Assembly (NCBI GenBank): GCA_963769845.1
Contig: CAVYNL010000016.1
Location: 99,329-163,328 of the forward strand
Reading direction: 5' to 3'
Source of the DNA: JBGQMW01 sp963769845
Lineage (GTDB): Archaea > Thermoproteota > Bathyarchaeia > Bathyarchaeales > Bathycorpusculaceae
DNA: 64,000 nt
Positions 16,837 through 24,671 of the stretch are shown here, piece by piece. The number at the start of each line of letters is the position of its first letter. Position 1 is the stretch's first letter. The position numbers and the translations under genes are program-made. The notes below the pieces were generated by a model. The model was not told the DNA's origin and searched no databases. It was given only the letters and a program-made list of their open reading frames with translations.

Positions 16837-17325
16837 TTATGTTTCACCAGTGCTTTCGGGTTTTGCTCTTTCGACCAGTTTGACGTAGTCAGAGTTGACT
16901 GTTATCGGTAGGGTAAATGTCGCTTCTAGTAGTTCAAGGGTGACTTCTGCTTTTGTTTTGTCGATTCTAGTTATCTTGGCGCGCATGCTTTTGAACGGGC
17001 CGCCAGTTATTTCGACTATGTCGTTCTCGTTCAGTTCTTCGATTATTGGTTTTTTTACGATGTATCTTTCAATCTCTGAGAAAGTGACAATGCCTGGGAT
17101 TCTTGAACGCACGTGTTTTATGCCTGCTATGGCATCCTCAACGAAGTGTGGGCCTTCAGCTTCCATGAAGACGTATCCCTTGAGGGTTTCGGGTACCAGG
17201 ATGGCTTTGATGGGTATCTTGTTCATTTCAACCTTGGCAGCGACAAGTCTGGCTACGTTCTTCTCCTGGCCCGTTGTTGTTTTTACCGCAAAAATTTTTG
17301 TGGGGAACTCTTCGTGCTGCTCCAT
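16837..17325 (-). CDS. Transcription elongation factor Spt5/NusG
   Basis: The 162-residue protein binds the RNA polymerase clamp with Spt4 and raises processivity. The NGN domain covers about residues 8-90 (KIFAVKTTTGQEKNVARLVA, GYVFMEAEGPHFVEDAIAGI), and a KOW domain follows (NDIVEITGGPFKSMRAKITR, about 99-118; VTLELLEATFTLPITV). It sits between SecE and L11, the order found across archaea and bacteria, and overlaps neither by more than a few bases. Confidence 0.93.
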   Translation of the reverse strand: MEQHEEFPTKIFAVKTTTGQEKNVARLVAAKVEMNKIPIKAILVPETLKGYVFMEAEGPHFVEDAIAGIKHVRSRIPGIVTFSEIERYIVKKPIIEELNENDIVEITGGPFKSMRAKITRIDKTKAEVTLELLEATFTLPITVNSDYVKLVERAKPESTGET

Positions 17326-17339
17326 TCAATCTTTTCCCT

Positions 17340-17528
17340 CTAGGTTGTTGTAGTAGCAGTGCCTGGCTGCAGTACGGAAGACAATAGTTTAATGACGAAA
17401 CCAATCAGTCCTATTGCTCCTATTCCCAAGAGGCATATCTTTATTGACAGCCATAACTCGCTTCTTCCAGGTTTGACTGCAAGCTTTATTGTTCTTGCAC
17501 ATTGAGCCAAGAAATCTCTGAGACCCAT
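17340..17528 (-). CDS. Protein translocase subunit SecE/Sec61-gamma
   Basis: The 62-residue tail-anchored subunit clamps SecY in the membrane. An amphipathic helix (RDFLAQCARTIKLAVKPGRS) precedes one membrane helix (about 28-52, CLLGIGAIGLIGFVIKLLSS). I chose ATG 17528: a TATA box (TTTATATC, about 17557-17564) predicts a transcript start near 17535, so the upstream ATG 17547-17549 would not be transcribed. The C-terminus GTATTTT is short. It is the first gene of the SecE-NusG-L11-L1-P0-P1 unit. Confidence 0.85.
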   Translation of the reverse strand: MGLRDFLAQCARTIKLAVKPGRSELWLSIKICLLGIGAIGLIGFVIKLLSSVLQPGTATTTT

Positions 17529-17661
17529 TTTTCTTCGCCTTTTCAACATTCCAATTTGATATAAACGTTACTGTAGGCCCTCATAGATAAACCCATTCCC
17601 ATTAACTTTTCTCTCATTCTTCTGATGTGAGGGCATTGTCGTAGACTCTATGGTCCAATGT

Positions 17662-18483
17662 TCAGGCTTTTTCTGTTTGGAGATCTGTCTTCTCGATGCT
17701 TTCCATGAGTCTGGGCTTGTCTTCTCCCTTTATCCCCTTCCAGTCTAGGATTATAGCTTCTACTTTCTCGTATGTTCTTTGGATACATTTCTTCAGCATT
17801 ACTTCATCTGTCTGTGAAACAGCGTATTTGGGGATCATGTGTCCAAAGGCCATGTTCTTTTCGAGAGCAAGATGAGTGAACTTGTAGTTGTAATGAGGCC
17901 CACCTATGCCGAGGACTGTTCTTGCAGGAGAATTGCCGAATGTTGAGATTGCTTCCATCGTGGCGTGTGCAACGACATCGGCGGCATCCTCGTTTTTCCA
18001 TTGTTCTGCAGAGCTTCCCAACTCCGCGAACATCGTCGGTACATTCAAAGACGGTCCGTGATGGGTGCCTTCGTAGGAGACATCATAGTCAAGCTTTCTT
18101 TCCTGTTTGATCCGCATCATTTCTTTCAGAGCTTCTCTCATAGCGTTTGCCGGAGAGATCGAGACTTCCCTCGGGATTCCCCCATGCTGAGCGTCACCAA
18201 GGTTGCCGGGCGTATGAACTGACAGCGTTGGCTTTCCGCTGATGCTGCTGTGTCTGGAGATGAAAACCGCCAAGTCCACATCTGCGAATTGGTCTGTCAA
18301 ATTCTGGGCATGGATAGACTCGCTGTTCAGCGTGACAAGTCTGACTTGTTTGTGGTTGATTTCAGTCTCATAGATGGATTCGTGTTCCATCTTTGCTGCT
18401 TCTTTGAAATTGTAGTTTTTCAGGATCTGTCTTTTGATGTTGAGGCTTGCGGGGTCCTTATTTGAGGCGACAACCAGAATCAT
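17662..18483 (-). CDS. dtdA: Archaeal D-aminoacyl-tRNA deacylase (DTD2)
   Basis: The 273-residue enzyme removes D-amino acids wrongly attached to tRNA. It matches the archaeal/plant GEK1-type family: FISRHSSISGKPTLSVHTPGN (the first 20 residues from FISR are the core), YEGTHHGPSLNVPTMFAELG with its HH pair, and GIGGPHYNYKFTHLAL with a further His cluster. These His residues form the zinc-bound active site. Length is normal. The start is ATG 18483. The gene lies between the SecE operon and a divergent carbamoyltransferase gene. Confidence 0.88.
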   Translation of the reverse strand: MILVVASNKDPASLNIKRQILKNYNFKEAAKMEHESIYETEINHKQVRLVTLNSESIHAQNLTDQFADVDLAVFISRHSSISGKPTLSVHTPGNLGDAQHGGIPREVSISPANAMREALKEMMRIKQERKLDYDVSYEGTHHGPSLNVPTMFAELGSSAEQWKNEDAADVVAHATMEAISTFGNSPARTVLGIGGPHYNYKFTHLALEKNMAFGHMIPKYAVSQTDEVMLKKCIQRTYEKVEAIILDWKGIKGEDKPRLMESIEKTDLQTEKA

Positions 18484-18524
18484 TCGTTTTTCTTCCTAGT
18501 GGAACGTGTAAGATTCTCAGTAAA

Positions 18525-18593
18525 AGGTTTCCATAAACCTTATAATTGTTAGATGCGGTTGAAGCCTTCAGAGCCCAGCATAGGGGTGGAAAC
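18525..18593 (+). promoter_or_regulatory. Promoter and ribosome site deciding the carbamoyltransferase start
   Basis: A TATA box (CCTTATAATT, about 18538-18547) predicts transcription from about 18570. GGGGTGGA at 18583-18590 is a Shine-Dalgarno site five bases before ATG 18594. This excludes the in-frame TTG at 18546, which lies inside the TATA region. Confidence 0.6.
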
Positions 18594-19508
18594 ATGCATT
18601 TGATCAATTTCAAAGAGTTGAACGGACCGCAGCTTACAGCGATGATTGAGAAAGGAATTGAGATCAAACATGATCCTGAAAAGTTTTCGAAGGCTTTGGC
18701 AGGCAAGTCTCTGGCTTTGATTTTCCAGAAGACTTCCACACGGACTAGAGTTTCCTTTGAAGTTGCCATGACTCAACTCGGCGGTCATGGGCTCTATATT
18801 GATTGGAGGACCACGAACTTTGCCTTGGCTGACATCGGTGATGAGACGCAGTATCTTTCCAGGAATGTTGACTGTATAATGGCTAGGCTGATGCGGAACG
18901 CTGATCTGCAGCAGATGGCCAAGGCTTCACGCGTGCCCGTGATTAATGGTTGTGATGAGAAGTATCATCCGAGTCAAGCGATAGCAGATTTGATTACTGT
19001 GAAAGAAAAGAAGGGCAGGCTGAAGGGAGCCAAGCTCGTCTACATCGGCATTCATAACAACACGTGCAACTCGCTTGTTGAGGGCTGCACGAAGACTGGT
19101 GTCAAGATAGTCACGGTGACTCCGATATTCAATGAGCCAACTAGAGATGATGAGCTCCTCGAGGAGGCTAAGAGGAGTGGACTGTGGGAGACAACGTTAG
19201 ACGTAAAACAGGCTGTGAAAGACGCCGATTTTGTCTATACGGACACGTGGGTTGACATGGAGTTTTTCACCGACCCCAAGTTTGCCGCGGAGAAGGAGAA
19301 GCGTTTGAAAATGATGATGCCTTACCAGATAAACAAGGAACTGCTCAAGGGTAGCAACGCTTACGTTATGCATGACATGCCTATTCACCGGGGATACGAG
19401 ATAACTGCGGATGCAGTCGAAAGTCCGAGGTCAGTGATATACGAGCAAAGTGAGAACCGGTTGTACTCTGCCAAAACAATACTCCTGAAATTGTTGGGGA
19501 AGTACTAG
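18594..19508 (+). CDS. Carbamoyltransferase of the ornithine/aspartate family, substrate unclear
   Basis: The 304-residue protein has the carbamoyl-phosphate site intact: STRTR at 48-52 and HPSQ at 125-128, plus HNNTCNSLVEG (154-164) in the second domain. The closest overall pattern is ornithine carbamoyltransferase (QSENRLYSAK near the end). Two substrate-side motifs differ. The usual HCLP is HDMP (260-263), replacing the catalytic Cys by Asp. The SMG loop that binds the ornithine amino group is replaced by DME (221-223, after YTDTWV), followed by a longer charged loop. It may use another amine or amino acid, or a modified ornithine. No other arginine-pathway gene is nearby, which fits an atypical role. 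Confidence 0.7.
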   Translation: MHLINFKELNGPQLTAMIEKGIEIKHDPEKFSKALAGKSLALIFQKTSTRTRVSFEVAMTQLGGHGLYIDWRTTNFALADIGDETQYLSRNVDCIMARLMRNADLQQMAKASRVPVINGCDEKYHPSQAIADLITVKEKKGRLKGAKLVYIGIHNNTCNSLVEGCTKTGVKIVTVTPIFNEPTRDDELLEEAKRSGLWETTLDVKQAVKDADFVYTDTWVDMEFFTDPKFAAEKEKRLKMMMPYQINKELLKGSNAYVMHDMPIHRGYEITADAVESPRSVIYEQSENRLYSAKTILLKLLGKY

Positions 19509-19509
19509 A

Positions 19510-20277
19510 TTACTCGATTATTCGTTTGAAGCTTATCGAGGCAAGAATGAACATTACGATGTCGAATACTGCGATCGCTGCCAAGTCGACTAGAAGGTTT
19601 GTGAGGTCTCCTGTTATCATCAGTCCTCTTGTTGCGTCGACCACGTAGCTCATTGGGTTGACGGCTGAGAAGTATTGAAGAGCTTGTGGCATCATCTGGA
19701 GTGGGTACAGTGCGTTGCTTGCGAAGAAGAGTGGCATTATTATGGCTTGGCCTATGCCCATGAATCTTTCTCTGGTTTTCATGAATGATGCGACTAGTAT
19801 TGATATCGCTGCGAAGCCTCCTGAAGCGAAGAATATGATTATGAAGGCTGAGATGAAGTAGGCTGCGTTGGGGTAGAATCTGACGCCGATGATTAGGGCG
19901 ACTGGCACTATTATCAAGCCCTGGAATATTGCTCTGACGCCTGAGGCCATTGAGCGGCCGATGACTGTGGCGTATCTGGAGGCAGGCGTGACCAGGAGTT
20001 TCTTGAGGATTCCTGAGTCTCTTTCCCAGACCATCATTAGGCCGTAGAAGATGCACAGGAAGGTTGTCGATTGGATCAGTACGCCTGGGGTTATGAAGTC
20101 TGTGTAGGGTATGCCTCCGGGAGTGGGTATTCCTCTGACGGAGCCCATGACTGGGCCGAAGACGACGATCCACAGGACCGGTTGGACGGCTCTGAAGTAG
20201 AGTTCTGTTCTGTCGTGTCTTAGTCTTCTCAGCTCGAGTTCGATCATCACGAACATGTTTCGGACGGCGTCTCTCAT
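19510..20277 (-). CDS. ABC-2 type transporter permease
   Basis: The 255-residue membrane protein has six hydrophobic segments and the family signature near the end (PLFFASNALYPLQMMPQALQ, about 176-195, followed by NPMSYVVDATRG). ABC-2 permeases export drugs, lipids or polysaccharides. The first cytoplasmic segment (RMAVRNMFVMIELELRRLRHDRTE in part) is typical of the daunorubicin-resistance-like group. It starts 3 bp after the ATPase gene stop and forms one exporter with it. A long ORF in another frame over the same stretch (to 20446) is Arg/His-rich and is a shadow. Confidence 0.85.
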   Translation of the reverse strand: MRDAVRNMFVMIELELRRLRHDRTELYFRAVQPVLWIVVFGPVMGSVRGIPTPGGIPYTDFITPGVLIQSTTFLCIFYGLMMVWERDSGILKKLLVTPASRYATVIGRSMASGVRAIFQGLIIVPVALIIGVRFYPNAAYFISAFIIIFFASGGFAAISILVASFMKTRERFMGIGQAIIMPLFFASNALYPLQMMPQALQYFSAVNPMSYVVDATRGLMITGDLTNLLVDLAAIAVFDIVMFILASISFKRIIE

Positions 20278-20280
20278 TGT

Positions 20281-21288
20281 TTATCCTTTCCTTATCATCC
20301 GTCTCATTTGAGTAACCTCGCTGATGCGGCCGCTTGTTTCGAGTCTGGTTCCTGCGTATTTTAGGAAAACGTCGTCGAGGGTTGGTTTTGTGATGGAGAT
20401 TTTCTCTGTCTTGATGCCCTCGCTTCTGAGCAGCTCCATTATGCATGGTAAGCTTGTTTCGGCGTCTTCGACGAGGATGCTTAGTTCTGAATCGGTCAGA
20501 ATGACGTCCTTAACTGTCTCTGCGCTTCTTAGTTTTCGGAGGGATTCTTCTGCGACATCGGCATTCTGCAGGTTGAACAGTATGACTTCGCCTCCAAGTG
20601 AGCGTTTGAGTTCTTCTGCTGTGCCCTGTTTGACTATTTTTCCCCTGTTGATTATTGCTATCCTGTCGGAGTACAGGTCGGCTTCGTCCATGTAATGGGT
20701 ATTGAAGAACACAGTTACGCCGTGCTGTTTCTTGAAGCTCGTAAGTCTCTCCCATACGACTTTCTTGGCTGATGGATCAAGACCGATAGTCGGCTCGTCT
20801 AGAAACATGATCTTGGGCTTGATGAGCATGGCGCTGGCAATTTCCAGTCTTCTGACCATTCCGCCCGAGTAGGTGTTTACGAGGTTGTCGGCGACTTCGT
20901 CTAATCCCATGTTTTCCAAAGCTTCATGAATGATGTTTTCCCTTACTTGAGATTGGATGCCGAAAATCTTTGCGTACACGAGCAGGTTTTCGTAGCCGCT
21001 TATATCGGTCCAGACGCTCATCTCTTGCGGGACATAGCTTATTAATCGTCTTATCTTGCTGCCTTCTCGTGTGACGTTCAAACCGAAAACGTAGGCCTCG
21101 CCGGATGTTGGTCTCAGTTGCGTCGTCAAGATTCTGATTAGGGTTGTTTTTCCAGCGCCGTTGGGCCCGAGCAGTGCGAATGCGATACCGGCTTCGACGG
21201 TTAGGTCTATGCCGTCTAGTGCTCTGGTTTCTCCCTTGTAGACTTTCACTAGGTTTCTGGTGTCGACGGCAGAGTAAGGTTTTTCCAT
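20281..21288 (-). CDS. ABC-2 exporter ATP-binding protein
   Basis: The 335-residue ATPase shows Walker A GPNGAGKTT (about 38-46), the Q-loop SYVPQEMSVW, the signature NTYSGGMVRRLEIA (about 138-151), Walker B KIMFLDEPTIGLDP (about 159-172) and the switch His in FFNTHYMDEADLYSDR. A C-terminal domain of about 100 residues follows, as in DrrA-like exporters (GGEVILFNLQNADV, EKISITKPTLDDVFLKYAG). It powers export by the adjacent permease. The cargo is unknown. The pair, with the carbamoyltransferase gene and dtdA, separates FtsY from SecE. Confidence 0.88.
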   Translation of the reverse strand: MEKPYSAVDTRNLVKVYKGETRALDGIDLTVEAGIAFALLGPNGAGKTTLIRILTTQLRPTSGEAYVFGLNVTREGSKIRRLISYVPQEMSVWTDISGYENLLVYAKIFGIQSQVRENIIHEALENMGLDEVADNLVNTYSGGMVRRLEIASAMLIKPKIMFLDEPTIGLDPSAKKVVWERLTSFKKQHGVTVFFNTHYMDEADLYSDRIAIINRGKIVKQGTAEELKRSLGGEVILFNLQNADVAEESLRKLRSAETVKDVILTDSELSILVEDAETSLPCIMELLRSEGIKTEKISITKPTLDDVFLKYAGTRLETSGRISEVTQMRRMIRKG

Positions 21289-21356
21289 GCTTTGTCCGGC
21301 TGTTAGCTGGTGAAAATGTAGGTTGGATAAAAGGTTGTTTGTTCGGCGGGTTGTTT

Positions 21357-22262
21357 CTATTTGAGGATCATTTGGATGAATTTTTCGGGGTTGAATTCTT
21401 GGAGGTCGTCGTATGTTTGTCCTGTTCCGATGAATAGTATGGGTTTCTGGGTGACGTATGTGACGCTTAGGGCTGAGCCGCCTTTGACGTCTGCGTCTAC
21501 CTTGGTTAGTATTGTGGCGTCTATTCCTACGCTTTTGTTGAATTCTTCTGCTTGCATGACTGCGTCGTTTCCGATTAGTGAGTCTACGGTTAGTATGGTC
21601 AGGTCTGGGTTTACGACGCGTTTGACTTTTGCGAGTTCGTTCATGAGGTTTTGGTTTGTCTGCATTCTGCCTGCGGTGTCTATGAGGACGGCGTTTATTG
21701 AGTGTGCTTTGGCGTGGCTGATTGTGTCGTATGCTACTGCGGCGGGGTCGGCGCCGTAGTTGTGTTTGATCATCTTTGTGCCCAGTCTTCGAGCGTGTTC
21801 TTCCATCTGTTCGATTGAGCCTGCTCTGTAGGTGTCACTGCATGCGATTACGACTGAGTATCCTTTCTTGTTGAGTAGGTGGCAGACTTTGGCTATGGTT
21901 GTGGTTTTGCCTGTTCCGTTTATGCCTACGAAGGCTATGATGAAGGGTTCGCCTTTCTTGCGTTTTTCTTCGGCTGTTTTCCAGAAGTCTATTTTGTTCT
22001 TGGTGAGCATGATTTCCAAGAGTACTTCCCGCAGGTTATTTTCAACGATTTTTTTTCGGTCTTCGAGTCTTTTGACTTGGACTTTGTCCAGGCGTTTTTC
22101 CATTTCGTCGCATATTCGTTCTGCAACTGGAAAAGCCACGTCGTTCTCGACGAGGTTCATTTTGAAATCGGAAAGAATTGGGTGCAGATTTTCTGCTTTG
22201 AGTTCGGTCGTGGTGACTTTTGTGACGAGTCCTTTCAGGCCGGATTTCAGCTTTTCAAACAT
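21357..22262 (-). CDS. ftsY: Signal recognition particle receptor FtsY
   Basis: The 301-residue SRP GTPase docks SRP-ribosome complexes at the membrane. The N domain covers about residues 20-95. The G domain shows GINGTGKTTTIAKV (G1), IDTAGRMQTNQNLMNEL (G3, with the DTAGR insert typical of SRP GTPases), LTKVDADVKGG (G4) and FIGTGQTYDDLQEF near the end. No long acidic N-terminal A domain is present, as usual in archaea. The start overlaps the prefoldin gene stop by 8 bp. Confidence 0.95.
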   Translation of the reverse strand: MFEKLKSGLKGLVTKVTTTELKAENLHPILSDFKMNLVENDVAFPVAERICDEMEKRLDKVQVKRLEDRKKIVENNLREVLLEIMLTKNKIDFWKTAEEKRKKGEPFIIAFVGINGTGKTTTIAKVCHLLNKKGYSVVIACSDTYRAGSIEQMEEHARRLGTKMIKHNYGADPAAVAYDTISHAKAHSINAVLIDTAGRMQTNQNLMNELAKVKRVVNPDLTILTVDSLIGNDAVMQAEEFNKSVGIDATILTKVDADVKGGSALSVTYVTQKPILFIGTGQTYDDLQEFNPEKFIQMILK

Positions 22263-22722
22263 CTTGCGAAGTTTTCCCTTCTCTCATCGCGGCAGCCATT
22301 GTCTCGAATCTTTCTCGGTCCATGTTGATTCTGTCGGCTACTTGGACGAACTGTTGCTGCACTGCCTGTTGGTTTTTTCCTAGGTCTTCCAGGCGTTTTT
22401 TGATTATTTCTTTTGCTTCTTGGCGGGTCTTTTCAGCTGAGACTCCTGCGCCTAGGCCGACGATTATTTTGTCCGGGTTGTCGAGTTTTGCTCTGATGTA
22501 GGATGTGCCGCCTATGGGGACCAGGAGTTCGGCGTTTTCTTTTTCTATGTCAAGGTTTTCGAGCGCCATGTTCGCGTAGGTGAGGTCTGTTGCGACGGCG
22601 TTTATCATGCTGAGTCTTGATTGCAGTGTTTCTGCTGTTTGTTCAAGCATGCGCAGTTCGACACTTAGCTTTCGCAGTTCTTCGTCGTTGCTACTGGCCA
22701 ACTTGCTCTTCTCCGGTTGCAT
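22255..22722 (-). CDS. pfdA: Prefoldin alpha subunit
   Basis: The 155-residue protein is the alpha subunit of the hexameric chaperone that passes unfolded proteins to the thermosome. Two long coiled-coil helices (about 8-55 and 95-145) flank the beta-hairpin region ELLVPIGGTSYIRAKL (about 64-79), and DKIIVGLGAGVSAEKTRQEA follows, all family hallmarks. It overlaps ftsY and L18Ae by a few bases to about 30 bp, in the common archaeal order. Confidence 0.92.
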   Translation of the reverse strand: MQPEKSKLASSNDEELRKLSVELRMLEQTAETLQSRLSMINAVATDLTYANMALENLDIEKENAELLVPIGGTSYIRAKLDNPDKIIVGLGAGVSAEKTRQEAKEIIKKRLEDLGKNQQAVQQQFVQVADRINMDRERFETMAAAMREGKTSQDV

Positions 22723-22942
22723 ACTTCTTGAGAATGGGATCTTCTATTTTGTCAGCTGGGACTTCTTCAACGCTGATGATTTTGATGTGGAAACGCTTCA
22801 CGCGGTGTTTGCTACCTAGCTCTGTGTAGACTTTTTCCACTGCATGTTCAGGCTTGGCTGCGATGATTTCTTTCCTGAACGATGTTTTCAAGTTAGGCTT
22901 CTTGATCTCGCCCGTTACTCTGAAGACTTTCAACCTGTTCAT
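22691..22942 (-). CDS. 50S ribosomal protein L18Ae (LX)
   Basis: The start is taken as ATG 22942 (MNRLKVFRVTGEIKK; 83 residues). A TTG three codons later with GAGGATGA at a better distance is possible, and an upstream TTG/ATG set (to 22966) is unlikely because it lengthens the overlap with eIF6. The motif KVFRVTGEIKKPN and the core AVEKVYTELGSKHRVKRF are diagnostic. The gene overlaps the end of the eIF6 gene by 50 bp and the start of pfdA by 32 bp, so this trio must be co-translated. Confidence 0.9.
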   Translation of the reverse strand: MNRLKVFRVTGEIKKPNLKTSFRKEIIAAKPEHAVEKVYTELGSKHRVKRFHIKIISVEEVPADKIEDPILKKYATGEEQVGQ

Positions 22943-23615
22943 CCTCTTGCACAACATCCAGAGCATTCCCTATTATAAATATCTCGGGTCCTGTTGTCAA
23001 CAAACCGGCGATGGCCGTGTGTCGGTTGGCCATTAGGCCTGTGCCCACGTAGGGTATTCCACAGTTGATGGTTCCCACGTCTACGGGAACCTTGAGTACG
23101 TCTTCTAAGAGTTTGCGTTCTGTGTCTTTGAGTAGTGGGTGGGCTAATGCACCTTTGTTCGTGGCAATGGCGAGTGAGCCGACGTATGGTAAGTCTGCTA
23201 TTTCTCCAGGCACGGTCTCGATGCCCAGGGTTTCGGCTATTTTCTGTACGTCCTGGGTTTTGAGGCGTGGGTCGACGATTGCGCCGTGGTCGTTTGCTAG
23301 GACGAGGTTTCCGTAGGCGGTTTTCTTGGTTTCCATTATGGTTATGGTCCCTTTGAACCCTTTTCTTATAGCTTCGAGTTCCTCTTCGCGGACGAAGCTG
23401 GGAAGCAGGATGCCGTTTGAGTTTGCGCATGCGAGCGCGCCAACGAGGACTGAGCCGCCTATTGAGGTGTGGATTAGGCTGGTCTTGAGCCATGTGTTTA
23501 GTCTTTCAGCCTTCTTGATGGGAACGGCTTTTGGGAGTATGAGAGTTGTGTCGGTTACAAGGGAGTATACGCCTATGCATGGGCTTCCAATGATGCCGGT
23601 CAGGTAAACGGCCAA
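22893..23615 (-). CDS. eif6: Translation initiation factor 6
   Basis: The 240-residue protein binds the 50S subunit and blocks joining with 30S. The five-fold pseudo-repeats are visible: IGSPCIGVYSLVTDTTL, GGSVLVGALACANSNGILLP, YGNLVLANDHGAIVDPRL, YVGSLAIATNKGALAHPLL and YVGTGLMANRHTAIAGLLT. It is about 15-20 residues longer than usual at the C-terminus (EDEQVESLQSNGRDQEA), a tail that overlaps the L18Ae start in another frame. It follows L31e after 3 bp. Confidence 0.95.
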   Translation of the reverse strand: MAVYLTGIIGSPCIGVYSLVTDTTLILPKAVPIKKAERLNTWLKTSLIHTSIGGSVLVGALACANSNGILLPSFVREEELEAIRKGFKGTITIMETKKTAYGNLVLANDHGAIVDPRLKTQDVQKIAETLGIETVPGEIADLPYVGSLAIATNKGALAHPLLKDTERKLLEDVLKVPVDVGTINCGIPYVGTGLMANRHTAIAGLLTTGPEIFIIGNALDVVQEDEQVESLQSNGRDQEA

Positions 23616-23618
23616 GGA

Positions 23619-24161
23619 TCAGTCTCCTTCGGCCAGGTAAACAGTCACGTTTCCGTCCTTGTCTTTTGCTGCTCTTATTCTGATTTTTCTCGGGGGTTTC
23701 TCTATGCCTCTGGCCCAGAGTTTCTCGTTTACTTCGTTGCTGATCGTGAGTGTTGGGGGTTCTTCTTCCTCTTCTCCTTCTTCCGGTTTTTTGGCTGCGA
23801 TTTTCATGTGTTTGATTATGAAGCTTCTGAGCATTCTCATGGCGCGGGGTGACCTTCTTCTGGGAGGCATGATTAATGCTTTGCCGAGGGGGACAGTGTA
23901 AATTCTTTCTTCAACGATTTCTTCTTCCTCTTCTTTCTTCTTTCCTTTCGCCGGTTTGGCTTCCTCTTCTTCTTTTTCCTCGGCAGGTTTTTCCTCTTCC
24001 TCGATTTCGGCCTTTTCGGCTTCTTCAGGAGTTTTTTCTTCTACTTCTTCTCTTTCTGCGGGTTCTTCGGTTTCCTCTTCTTCTTTCAGTGTTTCTTCTA
24101 GGTCTTCAGTTTCTTCTTTTGCTGCTTTCTTTGTTTCTTTCTTGTTTTCTTTCTGTGTCAC
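23619..24161 (-). CDS. 50S ribosomal protein L31e with long acidic N-terminal extension
   Basis: The C-terminal half (about residues 84-180) is L31e: RIYTVPLGKALIMPPRRRSP, RMLRSFIIKHMK, then WARGIEKPPRKIRIRAAKDKDG. In front lies an extension of about 83 residues made almost only of Glu, Lys and Ala (TQKENKKETKKAAKEETEDL at the start), and a second small acidic patch, PEEGEEEEEPP, interrupts the core near 128-138. Ordinary archaeal L31e is 85-100 residues. The ATG 24161 start is supported by position just after L39e. The acidic tail is probably disordered on the ribosome surface. Confidence 0.88.
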   Translation of the reverse strand: MTQKENKKETKKAAKEETEDLEETLKEEEETEEPAEREEVEEKTPEEAEKAEIEEEEKPAEEKEEEEAKPAKGKKKEEEEEIVEERIYTVPLGKALIMPPRRRSPRAMRMLRSFIIKHMKIAAKKPEEGEEEEEPPTLTISNEVNEKLWARGIEKPPRKIRIRAAKDKDGNVTVYLAEGD

Positions 24162-24174
24162 CGTTTTTTCCTCC

Positions 24175-24330
24175 TTAGGCTCTTATTTTTCTGCTGCGCC
24201 ATTGTCTTTTTTTAGGGTGTTGTCTGAATTTTCCGCTTGTTCTGGCTACTACCCATGTTGGGACGGGTTTTTTCTGTTTTCCTGCTTTTCCGAGTCTTCT
24301 TTTCTTTGCTGTGGGCTTGTTTCGGGTCAT
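24175..24330 (-). CDS. 50S ribosomal protein L39e
   Basis: This 51-residue basic protein lines the exit tunnel. The reading is MTRNKPTAKKRRLGKAGKQK in the first 20 residues, then PVPTWVVARTSGKFRQHP and RQWRSRKIRA, with the Trp and RxWR pattern of L39e. Start ATG 24330 overlaps the PDCD5 stop in an ATGA junction. It is too short for most gene callers. Confidence 0.92.
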   Translation of the reverse strand: MTRNKPTAKKRRLGKAGKQKKPVPTWVVARTSGKFRQHPKKRQWRSRKIRA

Positions 24331-24671
24331 GTATACTTCCTTCTTATGGTTGTTTCCCGCTTCCGTGATTGGAGCTGGAGGAGTATTTTTTTGAGCTGTT
24401 CGTCGGCGACAGGTATGGGAAGTTTTCCTGTTTGGGCAAGTTGGATGAGTTGCAGTTCGAGTTGGTCTGTGAATTCTGGTTTGATCATTTTGAGGTTTGT
24501 CAGTCTTTGTCTGGCTTCGGTAGTGAGTATGTTTCTGAGTAGGGCTTGTTTTTGTTCTTCCAGCTGTTGTTCGGCTTGAGTATCTCTTTGTTCTTCAGTG
24601 GCCTGTTTTCGCAGGGCTGAGAGCTTCCGTCTGCGGAGCTCTTCCAGCTCGCTGTCTGACAAGTTACTCAC
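24327..24671 (-). CDS. PDCD5-family DNA-binding protein
   Basis: The 114-residue protein has the PDCD5/TFAR19 fold: an N-terminal charged helix (SDSELEELRRRKLSALRKQ), then a three-helix core with LRNILTTEARQRLTNLKMIKP (about 45-64) and PVADEQLKKILLQL near the end. The family is universal in archaea and co-occurs with S19e and L39e, as here. Its biochemical role is not settled; DNA or RNA binding is reported for relatives. It overlaps S19e by 8 bp and L39e by 4 bp. Confidence 0.9.
   Translation of the reverse strand: MSNLSDSELEELRRRKLSALRKQATEEQRDTQAEQQLEEQKQALLRNILTTEARQRLTNLKMIKPEFTDQLELQLIQLAQTGKLPIPVADEQLKKILLQLQSRKRETTIRRKYT

Noticed and set aside
19505..20446. Long Arg/His-rich open frame over the ABC-2 permease
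   Set aside because: It is a shifted frame of the permease and ATPase genes with no fold or family features.
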